A stretch of 13,435 nt of DNA from an uncultured Ruminococcus sp. (GCA_900752785.1 CAADWP010000081.1:1-13435), one strand, 5' to 3'. Positions 1 through 7,745 are shown, counted from the first letter of the stretch. A program made the numbers and translations. The notes: generated by a model from the letters alone, not told the origin.

Positions 1-476
1 ACAGCAGCTGCCATAAGTAATCGTATTATAGTACTTCTCGTTGTAGAAAGCTTGAATTTTTCCAGTCCGAAGCAGCACCAATTTATATCAAATGCCGCCG
101 AAAGAACATATAAAAATTGTATTAAATAAATTGTTTTATATTCTTTATTTCTTATCAGAACAAATGGTATATAAACACAGCAGACAATAACAGATGTTAT
201 AAACTGAAATGAAAATATCTCCCAGAAGGTTTTTCCAAGAAGCTGTTTATTGTCGCGAACACGGGCGACAGATCTGTTACCGTAATTGTTTACGCCAAGC
301 ATAGCAAAAAGGAAAAAGTAATGTGCAAAAGCATTGCTTGTTGAAAATATACCTACATTATTTGCTCCAAGAGTTCTTGAAACATAAGGAGCCGTGATAA
401 GAGGCATGATTATAAGCAAAATTTGATATGCAACACTATAAATAAGATTTATTTTCAAATTACTCTTTTTAACCAA
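1..476 (-). CDS. wzx: Wzx-type polysaccharide flippase, N-terminal part (runs off the window)
   Basis: Partial gene: about 158 N-terminal residues are present and the rest lies beyond position 1. Members of this MOP-superfamily flippase group move undecaprenyl-linked repeat units across the cytoplasmic membrane. The N-terminus has the usual look: a basic start (VKKSNLKIN), a hydrophobic helix with YQ, then PLITAPYVSRTLGA at residues 25-38 and YGNRSVARVRD at 65-75. Hydrophobic helices lie near residues 11-28, 45-62, 88-109 and 116-130. I start it at TTG (474-476) because GAGGGG lies 9 nt upstream (486-491) and the conserved motif would be cut by the next ATG, near residue 24. It follows the Wzy-like gene by 46 nt, the classic Wzy/Wzx pairing. 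The family call is firm; the substrate cannot be read from sequence. Confidence 0.9.
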   Translation of the reverse strand, partial: MVKKSNLKINLIYSVAYQILLIIMPLITAPYVSRTLGANNVGIFSTSNAFAHYFFLFAMLGVNNYGNRSVARVRDNKQLLGKTFWEIFSFQFITSVIVCCVYIPFVLIRNKEYKTIYLIQFLYVLSAAFDINWCCFGLEKFKLSTTRSTIIRLLMAAA

Positions 477-485
477 GTCAAAAGT

Positions 486-491
486 CCCCTC
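486..491 (-). promoter_or_regulatory. Ribosome binding site deciding the TTG start of wzx
   Basis: On the minus strand GAGGGG sits 9 nt before TTG at 474-476. No in-frame ATG with a ribosome site exists upstream, so this site supports a TTG start. Confidence 0.6.
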
Positions 492-522
492 TCTTATTGC
501 TGCTCCTCTTTTATTTTTATAG

Positions 523-1812
523 CTACTTTTTTAATTTAATTTTTATTCCATCATCTTTCGGCAACAGTATTAACAACCAAATCAAAGAAAGCGCACGTGT
601 CGTATATATTGTATAAATTCTTGCCATAGAAAAAATCATAAATTGTATTAATATCAAATAACAAACAAGAGTACGCATATTCTTCTTTTTTATAAAATAC
701 ATATACGAAAGCATACAGAAATAACCAAATAAAAAACTGCCTAAGAATATACCAAACAAACCAAAATCATTATAAAAATTAAAAAATAATGTGCTGTATG
801 CATTCATTGTTACATGATCGCTGATCGGAACAAAAATTTCTAATTGTTGTTTAATATAGTTTATATCACCGAAAACAGGAGGAAATTTGATTCCAAGATA
901 ATTAAGAACAAAGAACACCGGATATAAAAAACCATATAGCGAAAAGAAGCCGTATGTTCTTATATCTGCAATTGGTTCATTCAAATGAAGATCAAAAAGT
1001 GTTATTCCTCCAGATAAATAAGCCAGCATATTATATAATAAATTTGCTTCCGATGTTTCGCTTCTTGCTTTTGTAATAATAATTATTACTACAAATAAAA
1101 GTGCGGCAAAAAGTGGTATACGCTTTAACCACTTTTTTACCTTATAAGATACTTTATTTTCTTTAAAAAACATTAACAATATAACTATAAAATAAAGAAT
1201 TAAAAATCCCCAAACAGCTCTTGAAACGCTGGAAATAGAATACAATGTTATCGAAGTTAACGCAAGAATTAAAAATTGTTTATTTCTATTACCTAAAAAT
1301 AATTCTACAGCAAACACTGGCGCAATCAAATATACACATGGTGCAACAAAATCGTCATGAATAAACTGACTCCAATTTCCACCTTTCAGGGTGCCCTCTC
1401 CCGATACGCCTGCAACGCCATGCATTAATCTAATACTGCCCCAGGAAAAGCCTCTTGATAAATATGAAGCGATTATTCCTAATCGATAAACCGAGTAAAT
1501 AATAATTATTACACATGCAATATTCAACAATTTATAATCTTTTATCTTCATGTCATAAATCATGTTGTTTTTGACTTTATGATGGGTAAATAAACAACAG
1601 AAACATCCTACACCAAAAGATACAAGACCCATTAATATAAATGCATATGTAGTTTGTTGAATCGCGGGTGCATTATCAAGTCTTAAACTTGCAAGAAATG
1701 TTATAATACACCAATATCCAAGAAACAATGTTCCGGGATTATAGATTCTTTTTGTTTTTAAAAAAAATTGTATCGCCAATACAATTGAAGTAATAATACA
1801 TAAATATTTCAT
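523..1812 (-). CDS. wzy: Wzy-like O-antigen / oligosaccharide repeat-unit polymerase
   Basis: A 429-residue multi-pass membrane protein with about 11-12 hydrophobic segments (roughly 3-18, 26-43, 54-76, 94-117, 156-173, 178-195, 198-216, 232-247, 284-304, 340-372, 381-399 and 405-418). Size, topology and a polar loop around residues 120-155 (GFSWGSIRLMHG...GGNWSQFIHDD) fit a repeat-unit polymerase that joins lipid-linked units outside the membrane. Wzy proteins share little sequence, so the call rests on topology and on wzx lying directly downstream. The ATG at 1810-1812 has GAGG 8 nt upstream. The gene is very AT-rich: 601-660 contains only 11 G+C in 60. The preceding 234-nt gap sets it apart from the upstream genes. 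Another polytopic polymerase or a membrane acyltransferase is less likely. Confidence 0.8.
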   Translation of the reverse strand: MKYLCIITSIVLAIQFFLKTKRIYNPGTLFLGYWCIITFLASLRLDNAPAIQQTTYAFILMGLVSFGVGCFCCLFTHHKVKNNMIYDMKIKDYKLLNIACVIIIIYSVYRLGIIASYLSRGFSWGSIRLMHGVAGVSGEGTLKGGNWSQFIHDDFVAPCVYLIAPVFAVELFLGNRNKQFLILALTSITLYSISSVSRAVWGFLILYFIVILLMFFKENKVSYKVKKWLKRIPLFAALLFVVIIIITKARSETSEANLLYNMLAYLSGGITLFDLHLNEPIADIRTYGFFSLYGFLYPVFFVLNYLGIKFPPVFGDINYIKQQLEIFVPISDHVTMNAYSTLFFNFYNDFGLFGIFLGSFLFGYFCMLSYMYFIKKKNMRTLVCYLILIQFMIFSMARIYTIYTTRALSLIWLLILLPKDDGIKIKLKK

Positions 1813-2046
1813 TTGTTGGTCCTCTCTGCCATTTTCATCACAATTTATCTTACACTTGAATCCGCAGAGTTAATTTATATAAAAGTGATATAAATCTGCT
1901 ATAATCTGATAAAACTATTATCTCCACATTTAAGCTTTTCTCCCATTTCGGTGAAAAGCTTAAAATTAAAAATTACTTTATAACTCTAAAAATGTTTGTT
2001 TGAGTTAAATTCGGCAGGGTCAGATTATATCTAAAATACACCATAA
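1813..2046. other. Longest internal intergenic gap, upstream of wzy
   Basis: This 234-nt, strongly AT-rich stretch separates the glycosyltransferase from wzy. It holds a perfect 12-bp inverted repeat (1929-1964), a weaker 6-bp one (TAACTC 1981-1986 with GAGTTA 2002-2007), and an imperfect tandem repeat on the minus strand (CAGATTATAG CAGATTTATA) near 1889-1908. I found no convincing sigma-70 promoter and no open frame worth calling. Confidence 0.6.
1929..1964 (-). repeat. Perfect 12-bp inverted repeat / RNA hairpin upstream of wzy
   Basis: TTTAAGCTTTTC (1929-1940) and GAAAAGCTTAAA (1953-1964) are exact reverse complements around a 12-nt loop. A CC/GG pair could form inside the loop. There is no U-run on the 3' side in either direction, so it is not a standard intrinsic terminator. 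An attenuator, an mRNA processing or stabilising element, or a protein site are all possible. Confidence 0.6.
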
Positions 2047-3195
2047 TTATATACATATATTCTCATAAACTTTTATAATCTCATTCACAACTCTCTTAAT
2101 TGAAAAGAAATCAATAGAATAACTATGTCCATTTTGAGCAATAATTTGAGACTGATTTTTATTTGATATTGCTTTAAATATCACATTTGCAAGTGCCTTA
2201 GAATCGTTTACTTCATATAAATAACCATTTTCACAATCTGTAATTATTTCAGGTGTTCCACCGCTATTCGCACCAATAGCCAGCATTCCTGCCATCATAT
2301 TTTCTATTGTTACCCGGCCAAAGGCTTCTCTTTTTGAACAAGTCAATCCTATATCATGTTGCCTTCTAAGCTCCAAAAGATTATCAGAATGTTCCATAAC
2401 AGAAATATGTTGTTTAAGACCATGCGTATCAATATAATTCATAATCTTATTTACATATTCTTTTGTCTCTCCTTGACCAATAATTGTCAAATAAATATTA
2501 TCTATACCTTTTTTAATTAAAATCTCAATAGCCTTGATCGCTGTAATTTGACCCTTTTGAGAAGAAATTCTTCCGGCTAACAAACAATGAACATTATCTT
2601 CCGCTAAAATTTTATGGTCTTGAATATCATATTTTTCTTGAGGAATACCATTATATATAACCTTTATACTTCTATTTATAATAGGCTCAAATTTATTTTT
2701 TACATCTTTGGATATCGCAATAACAGAATCTGCTTGAGAAACAAGTTTATATACATGCTTTTCACGAAAGAGCTTCTTACCAAGGTCAGCTTCCATAAAC
2801 TGCCTTATATGCCATACATATGGAATATTTAGCTTCTGTGCAATCTCTGCACCTATACCGCTGTCAAGACCATTTATATGAATAACATCAGGCTTATCGG
2901 CTTTTAAGTGTTGAATTATCTGTCTTTTTGAAAGCTTATTTCTCAAACTTTTTATAAAGAATTTAGGCTTAGTAAGAATATTCTTAACTTTTATATCCAT
3001 TCTCATTCCGTATAATGGAATTTTAATAAATTTAATCTTACTGTTAAGCATCTCATTGCTGATATTTTTTGTATTTGAGAGAACTACGCTGACTTCCATT
3101 CCACGATTTATCATTTCTTCAATGATATTATACATAGACAAAGTAGCTCCATCTTGATTTGTAAAACTATAATGTGCAAAAAAACAAACCTTCAT
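2047..3195 (-). CDS. GT4-family glycosyltransferase (GT-B fold)
   Basis: Retaining glycosyltransferase expected to add one sugar to the lipid-linked unit at the cytoplasmic membrane face; donor and acceptor are unknown. From the chosen start it has 382 residues. The N-terminal Rossmann half opens with MKVCFFAHYSF and the GATLSMYNIIEEMINRG helix (16-32), and has KPDVIHINGLDS at 101-112. The C-terminal half has LLAGRISSQKGQ (205-216) and the E-x7-E donor-binding motif EAFGRVTIE (290-298), followed by GANSGGTPEII. I use ATG at 3193-3195 rather than 3205-3207, because GGAGG (3201-3205) lies 5 nt before it and the upstream ATG has no site. It follows the CapA-like gene by 11 nt. It is the only non-initiating glycosyltransferase in the window, so others probably lie downstream. 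G+C is low (2401-2460: 14 of 60). Confidence 0.93.
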   Translation of the reverse strand: MKVCFFAHYSFTNQDGATLSMYNIIEEMINRGMEVSVVLSNTKNISNEMLNSKIKFIKIPLYGMRMDIKVKNILTKPKFFIKSLRNKLSKRQIIQHLKADKPDVIHINGLDSGIGAEIAQKLNIPYVWHIRQFMEADLGKKLFREKHVYKLVSQADSVIAISKDVKNKFEPIINRSIKVIYNGIPQEKYDIQDHKILAEDNVHCLLAGRISSQKGQITAIKAIEILIKKGIDNIYLTIIGQGETKEYVNKIMNYIDTHGLKQHISVMEHSDNLLELRRQHDIGLTCSKREAFGRVTIENMMAGMLAIGANSGGTPEIITDCENGYLYEVNDSKALANVIFKAISNKNQSQIIAQNGHSYSIDFFSIKRVVNEIIKVYENICI

Positions 3196-3200
3196 GCTCT

Positions 3201-3205
3201 CCTCC
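3201..3205 (-). promoter_or_regulatory. Ribosome binding site deciding the glycosyltransferase start
   Basis: GGAGG lies 5 nt before ATG 3193-3195. The first ATG of the frame (3205-3207) overlaps this site and the TAA of the upstream gene, and has no site of its own. Confidence 0.7.
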
Positions 3206-3206
3206 A

Positions 3207-4412
3207 TTAAATTTCATATTCCTTGCATATCTCAGGCACTGAACTTCCACAGAAACGTTGTTGTATAAACTGTACATCGCTTATTAATTTATTCTTCTCA
3301 TTATCTGCAAGTATCTTATAAAGGTCATATACAGGCCATACTGTAAGACTTCCATCTTTTGTCTCAACAATTTTAAGAATGCTGAACGTACATTTTACGG
3401 TCTTTCCGTTATCATCAAGATACAAATGATAACACACAGAATATTCAGGCTTAAGATCATGAAGCAAATAAACAGAACTCGGAGAAATGCTATAATTTCC
3501 GAGACAATAACAAACATGACTGCCGTCTATGATTTCGTGTTTCTGTACAACGTGCGGATGATTTGCAATTACATAATCTGCACCATAATTAACACAAAGC
3601 TGCGCGATATATTTTGCAAATTCACCGGGTTCAGCATTGAACTGACCTCCCATATGGGAACATACAATTACAATATCTGAATTTTCCTTAGCGGATTTTA
3701 TATCTCTTTCAAGAATATTATAGTATATTTCATTTTTATCTTCCTGATAAAGCACATCTACTCTTGAAACATTATATCTTCTATGGAGCAGCTTGTTTAT
3801 ACGCATCCTGTTTTCAGCAGTAATAAATGATGAAAGTTTCTTTTTGACATTTCCTATAATTCCTAAAGAACCTGATACCTTACCCTCAACTTTTTGAAGC
3901 CGATATGTCTGAGGCTTTATAAGATTAAGACAATAACGTTCATCTTCTGAAAGAATTATATTTGTTTCATGGGTATTTGTTCCATAGGTATAGGAAAGAA
4001 ATGCTATTCTTGTGCCGTTTATTTCTTTAATAAAATATCTGTTTGAATTTTCACTTTTATTAGTACCTGTAAAGTCTATCCCATAATGTTTAAGAACGTT
4101 TATTGTTCTGAAAAGACCTTCAGTACCTCTGTCAAGGGAATGATTTGTGGCTGTCGTCACCATATCTATACCGCTTTCAGCTAATGCTGCTGCAAAACTA
4201 TCGGGAGTATTGAAACAATAGATATGGTCGGTATATCCCCGTTCTTTTCCTGCAAATACTGTTTCAAGATTGCCTACTACATAATCTGATTCGGAAAAAA
4301 GAGATTTTGTTTTTTCAAACACCTTATTGAAAGTATCTCCCCTGTGTTTCATATAGCATTTCTGAAGAGGCTTTTCGCACATTATATCACCGATAAATGA
4401 TATTTTAGTCAT
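3207..4412 (-). CDS. CapA/PGA_cap family metallophosphatase-like protein without a membrane anchor
   Basis: A 401-residue protein of the CapA/PgsA family, calcineurin-like proteins often linked to poly-gamma-glutamate or capsule export; the reaction is not established. Visible motifs: GDIM (8-11), GNLETVF (47-53), TATNHSLDRG (87-96), CSHMGGQF (251-258, where many relatives have HWG-E), ANHPHVVQ (283-290) and YCLGNY (302-307). D9, N48, H91, H253, H285 and H287 are candidate metal ligands. Residues 145-232 form an insertion between core strands. Unlike typical CapA/PgsA, there is no signal peptide or transmembrane helix: the first strand starts at residue 2, suggesting a cytoplasmic protein. 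Its ATG overlaps the end of the preceding ATP-grasp gene by 8 nt. PgsB/PgsC partners are absent, so a poly-gamma-glutamate role is not supported. Confidence 0.88.
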   Translation of the reverse strand: MTKISFIGDIMCEKPLQKCYMKHRGDTFNKVFEKTKSLFSESDYVVGNLETVFAGKERGYTDHIYCFNTPDSFAAALAESGIDMVTTATNHSLDRGTEGLFRTINVLKHYGIDFTGTNKSENSNRYFIKEINGTRIAFLSYTYGTNTHETNIILSEDERYCLNLIKPQTYRLQKVEGKVSGSLGIIGNVKKKLSSFITAENRMRINKLLHRRYNVSRVDVLYQEDKNEIYYNILERDIKSAKENSDIVIVCSHMGGQFNAEPGEFAKYIAQLCVNYGADYVIANHPHVVQKHEIIDGSHVCYCLGNYSISPSSVYLLHDLKPEYSVCYHLYLDDNGKTVKCTFSILKIVETKDGSLTVWPVYDLYKILADNEKNKLISDVQFIQQRFCGSSVPEICKEYEI

Positions 4413-5499
4413 TATATACTTCCCTCATTATTTTCTCAGTATCTCCGCCAAAAAGAGGTCCGTTACACATCTGATGGAAATCAAGTTCGCCATGTCCCAT
4501 ATTTGCTTCTATAAGAACGGGTACACCGTCTTCGGTTACAGAAATATCCCATGAAACCATGCGTATATCTGGAATCATAAGAGCTGCACGCTTCACAAGA
4601 GAAATTATCTTATCAAATGAAGGAACAGTAACAGTTTCAAAATGGAGGCCGCTGTTCGGGTGACAATTGAATCTATCCCCCTTTGTATTATAAGCAACAC
4701 TTTTCAGTATACCATTTTCACATACACCGCAGAAAATTCCTCCGCTGCTTGCATTATCAACACGCGCACCGGAAACACCCATTCTTACAATTACAGAATA
4801 TATCTTAACTTCATTATCCTTAAGCAGGGATAACACACGTATTGAGTTTACAGAGCTTTCATTAAGCTTAGCGAGTTCTTTGTGCTGAACGATAGCCCTT
4901 TGAACAATAATATCCCTTTGCTTTTTTATTTTATTAACAGATTCATAAAACTCTTTTAAAAATTTTTCAGCAGAACTGTCAAATTCAATAAATACAACGT
5001 CTTTTCCGCCGCTTGATCCATCAGCCTGTTTTATAACAATATTCTTTTCTGACAAGAGAATTTTATTAAGCTGTTTACTATCAAGAATATGATAATCATT
5101 TGAAAGCCATATACCATTAATTCGGAAAGCAACAGGATATGGTTGACTGATTTCCGGAAACATACGGGGAAAGTAAGTTTTATTTTCTAAAACTGCCGCT
5201 TTCTTTAAATTGTTGAAATATGTATCAATAACTTTGACGTAGATATCATCAGGTATATATTCCTTATGAAATTCACCAGTTACAGAATAATAATAGTTAT
5301 GAAAAAGAGGATTCAGCTTAAAGTACGGCTTGTAAAAATTAACAGCTTCCTTTATCTGCTCTTGTGACATTTTTTTGTCAATATGTGGATGTATTCTTTG
5401 TTTAATTCTTATAACAATAGCTTCATTTCGAGCCTTTTGTTGTAATGAATAATCAAAATCTCGTTTTTTCTTTAAAATATTTGTTATAATATTCGCCAT
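4405..5499 (-). CDS. Sugar-transfer associated ATP-grasp protein (ATPgrasp_ST type), third copy
   Basis: A 364-residue ATP-grasp protein resembling the family found in polysaccharide loci (Pfam ATPgrasp_ST). Such enzymes are predicted to activate a carboxylate with ATP and join it to an amine; no product can be named. An alpha-helical N-terminal region (1-110, with YIPDD at 81-85) precedes the ATP-grasp core. Core motifs: NIVIKQADGSSGG (153-165, K157 the probable ATP lysine), KLNESSVNSIRVLS (211-224), MGVSGARVDNASSGG (240-254) and metal-site IEANMGHGE (330-338, E331 and N333). YIPDD, NESS-N-IRV and ARVDN recur in the protein at 7766-8857, so these two belong to one subfamily. ATG 5497-5499 follows the previous stop by 6 nt with AGGAG about 12 nt upstream. 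It overlaps the CapA-like gene by 8 nt, which suggests coupled synthesis. Confidence 0.87.
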   Translation of the reverse strand: MANIITNILKKKRDFDYSLQQKARNEAIVIRIKQRIHPHIDKKMSQEQIKEAVNFYKPYFKLNPLFHNYYYSVTGEFHKEYIPDDIYVKVIDTYFNNLKKAAVLENKTYFPRMFPEISQPYPVAFRINGIWLSNDYHILDSKQLNKILLSEKNIVIKQADGSSGGKDVVFIEFDSSAEKFLKEFYESVNKIKKQRDIIVQRAIVQHKELAKLNESSVNSIRVLSLLKDNEVKIYSVIVRMGVSGARVDNASSGGIFCGVCENGILKSVAYNTKGDRFNCHPNSGLHFETVTVPSFDKIISLVKRAALMIPDIRMVSWDISVTEDGVPVLIEANMGHGELDFHQMCNGPLFGGDTEKIMREVYND

Positions 5500-5505
5500 A
5501 ATTTA

Positions 5506-6510
5506 TTACAACTCCTTTTTCTTTGCAATTTCTTTAAGAAGAGGCTCATAAAGCGGCCACTTGCCTACTTGGTCTTCAATCTGAGTGACATCAGGGTCTG
5601 CTCCGGGATTTCCCTCAATAAGAACGATCTGACCGTTTTCCTTTATCATAACGTCCCAGCCGACGTAACGAACTTCGGGATGAACCATTGCAGCTTTTTT
5701 TACTGTATTGATTATTTCACTCCAATGCGGTACTTTAAATCCGACGATCTGCTTTTTTGAATCAGGGTGAAGCACATATCTGTTCCAATTGCGGTCAACA
5801 CCCGTCGTATAAACAATACCGGTTTTTATATCTATGAGTGCAGCTATTCCCTCATGATGAAAATTATCTGCAAATTTGCCTTTTCTGCTTATTCTAAGCA
5901 CAGATGCCATTACTCTTACAGTATTATCAGCACATACAAGCGTTACCATACGCAACGAATTAACTGCTGTATCATTAAATGCCGCAAGCTGCGGAGACTG
6001 TACAAGTATCTCCTCTAAAAGAGTTTTATTCTTCACACACTTTTTATAAAAAGCATCCGGCTTCTTAATATCAGCTCTTTTTACTATTTCAATTCCCCTG
6101 CCAAACATTCCATCGGGAGATTTGCAGAAATAAGCTTCATGCGCATAGAAAAAACGCATAAATTCTTCTTTTGTACAATATGCTGAATCTACCCAGTCTC
6201 TGCCAAGATACTGAGAAAATTCCTTATTGAAAAGAGGTTTCTGATCGAAAAGTCTTCTTGATTTAGGATCGTTGCAGGTTTTTATAATTTGAAGAAGCTT
6301 TCCGTGATTTATAAACTTGTTGCGCTCAGCACGTTTTTTATAATAAAAACGGTACTGAACGTAATCAATAAGCTCTGTATCATATCTGAATTTTTCCCAT
6401 AAAAAGTCAGCCGTAATAAACGCTTTTGTCCAGACAGACGCATCAGGAACGACATCTCTTTCAATGTCGGCATAAAATCTTTTAAATTTCTGTAAAATAT
6501 TTTCAGCCAT
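5506..6510 (-). CDS. Sugar-transfer associated ATP-grasp protein, divergent second copy
   Basis: A 334-residue ATP-grasp protein, the most divergent of three related copies. Core motifs: YFCKSPDGMFGRGIEIV (127-143, K130 the likely nucleotide lysine), AAFNDTAVNSLRMVT (176-190), KGKFADNFHHEGIAALID (210-227), VRYVGWDVMI (280-289) and the metal site LIEGNPGADPD (297-307, E299 and N301). Where its sisters have ARVDN followed by a Gly/Ser-rich loop, this one has FADNFHHEG, so its substrate pocket probably differs. The start is chosen at ATG 6508-6510. The open frame extends to a TTG at 6549, but that has no ribosome site, whereas GGAAAG (6519-6524) lies 8 nt before the ATG. A 131-nt gap with a strong hairpin separates it from the opine dehydrogenase-like gene. 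The family is clear; the substrate is unknown. Confidence 0.85.
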   Translation of the reverse strand: MAENILQKFKRFYADIERDVVPDASVWTKAFITADFLWEKFRYDTELIDYVQYRFYYKKRAERNKFINHGKLLQIIKTCNDPKSRRLFDQKPLFNKEFSQYLGRDWVDSAYCTKEEFMRFFYAHEAYFCKSPDGMFGRGIEIVKRADIKKPDAFYKKCVKNKTLLEEILVQSPQLAAFNDTAVNSLRMVTLVCADNTVRVMASVLRISRKGKFADNFHHEGIAALIDIKTGIVYTTGVDRNWNRYVLHPDSKKQIVGFKVPHWSEIINTVKKAAMVHPEVRYVGWDVMIKENGQIVLIEGNPGADPDVTQIEDQVGKWPLYEPLLKEIAKKKEL

Positions 6511-6595
6511 AGCAAATTCTTTCCGGTTTAAATACCAATCTAAAATCAATACAGAATATTTTCTTTAATATCTGTATTATCCATTTACCACTTCT

Positions 6596-6637
6596 TTTCA
6601 AAATCTTACTGCGCCTAATCAGCACAAGATTTTGAAA
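6596..6637 (-). repeat. Perfect 12-bp inverted repeat between the opine dehydrogenase-like and ATP-grasp genes
   Basis: TTTCAAAATCTT (6596-6607) and AAGATTTTGAAA (6626-6637) are exact reverse complements with an 18-nt loop. TGC (6610-6612) and GCA (6622-6624) can extend the stem inside the loop. In the reading direction of the operon no U-run follows, so full termination is unlikely. A T-rich run follows only on the plus strand. It may be an attenuator or a transcript processing or stability element. Confidence 0.6.
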
Positions 6638-6641
6638 TTTC

Positions 6642-7745
6642 TTATTTATCTTCCAGTATTTTATGAATATTTTCAATTCCGAGACGTTCGGGAGTTCTGC
6701 CGTTTTCACGGAAATCAATGCCAAGTGCAGCGCTTGCTATATTAATCAGAGATGTTGTAATCGGAGTTTTGACATCAAGAGATTTTCCAAGCGATTCAAG
6801 CATAACAAGTCCTTGAGGCACGTCCTCTGTAATATATCTTGAATTAACGTTTACAGGGCCTTTTGCTCTTGTCGGCATAGCCGCATATCCGAAAAATACT
6901 TCCTTTGCGTCAAGTTCATCATGCAGAGAATTACGGAATTTGCATGCTTCAACATAAGGCAAACGTTCAAATCCCATTTTTTCAAGAATATCCATTTTCT
7001 CTGCGTCAAGTTTTTCAAGCACGTTCCATGCGTGTTCTGTAAATGAACGATGATACATACAGAAATCCTTGCCCATAGCGTCGATCATGGGAATAGCAAG
7101 GATAGAACCGATAGTATGAACTATCATATTCGGATTGTGCAGAGCCGCACCGACAACATTATTCATATAATGAAACGGGAAACCAAGCTTATCAAGTTTT
7201 TCCTTTGCATATTCAAGATTTGCGGAAGGATAAACTCCCAAAGGATTACGTACATTTCTGAAACCGACCTTAAATCTGCCGGGTTCCATAATTCGTCCGT
7301 CAATGAATGAACTCTGCGCTTCAACAATTGTAAGCTTCTTATCTCCGCAGTATTTAAGCATATATGCTGTTGAAAAATATCCGGGATTAATAAGAACTAT
7401 CTGACCGTCAACAAGATGCTCAGCCATTCTCTTTATGAGCTGTTCATGATAGTTTGTCTGAATATAAATAATAATAACATCCATATCAGAAATCACAGAT
7501 AAATCTCTTGTAACATTTGAGATATAACCTGTTTTCTCGACTGTTTCCAGATCCTGCGGATTCATTGAACCGTTTTCTCCGAAATCCATGAGTACCATTT
7601 TTCCGTTATTCTTCTGAAGATAATCAAAATTATCATCGTGCATTGCATTCGATGTTTTTACAAGAGTTACATCAAGTCCTCTGTAAGCCATATCGCCTGC
7701 TACCGCACAACCGCCGTTCCCTGCTCCTACAACTGCAATTTTCAT
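6642..7745 (-). CDS. Opine dehydrogenase family NAD(P)-dependent reductase
   Basis: A 367-residue member of the octopine/nopaline dehydrogenase family. These enzymes reductively condense the amino group of an amino acid with a 2-keto acid, or run the reverse, giving a secondary-amine dicarboxylate (an opine). The N-terminal Rossmann domain has VVGAGNGGCAVAGDMAYRG (5-23) with the dinucleotide glycines, and INPGYFSTA at 119-127. The C-terminal helical domain has ALHNPNMIVHTIG (201-213); H203 or H210 is the likely catalytic histidine. FGYAAMPTRAKGP (285-297) and NSRYITEDVPQGL (301-313) are typical substrate-domain stretches. ATG 7743-7745 has AAGGAG 10 nt upstream and lies 20 nt after an ATP-grasp gene. 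Placement among ATP-grasp ligases suggests its product is a building block for the glycan. Another N-carboxyalkyl reductase, or a relative of 2-keto acid reductases, cannot be excluded. Confidence 0.87.
   Translation of the reverse strand: MKIAVVGAGNGGCAVAGDMAYRGLDVTLVKTSNAMHDDNFDYLQKNNGKMVLMDFGENGSMNPQDLETVEKTGYISNVTRDLSVISDMDVIIIYIQTNYHEQLIKRMAEHLVDGQIVLINPGYFSTAYMLKYCGDKKLTIVEAQSSFIDGRIMEPGRFKVGFRNVRNPLGVYPSANLEYAKEKLDKLGFPFHYMNNVVGAALHNPNMIVHTIGSILAIPMIDAMGKDFCMYHRSFTEHAWNVLEKLDAEKMDILEKMGFERLPYVEACKFRNSLHDELDAKEVFFGYAAMPTRAKGPVNVNSRYITEDVPQGLVMLESLGKSLDVKTPITTSLINIASAALGIDFRENGRTPERLGIENIHKILEDK

Noticed and set aside
1929..1964. Intrinsic terminator, and likewise at 6596-6637
   Set aside because: The stems are good but AT-rich, and no U-run follows in the direction of transcription.
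3207..5499. Poly-gamma-glutamate synthesis system (CapA plus ligase)
   Set aside because: No PgsB or PgsC homologue is present, the CapA-like protein lacks a membrane anchor, and the setting is a Wzx/Wzy glycan locus.
6503..6724. Minus-strand open frames overlapping 6642-6724 and 6309-6515
   Set aside because: They are out of frame with the opine dehydrogenase-like and ATP-grasp genes and show no family features.
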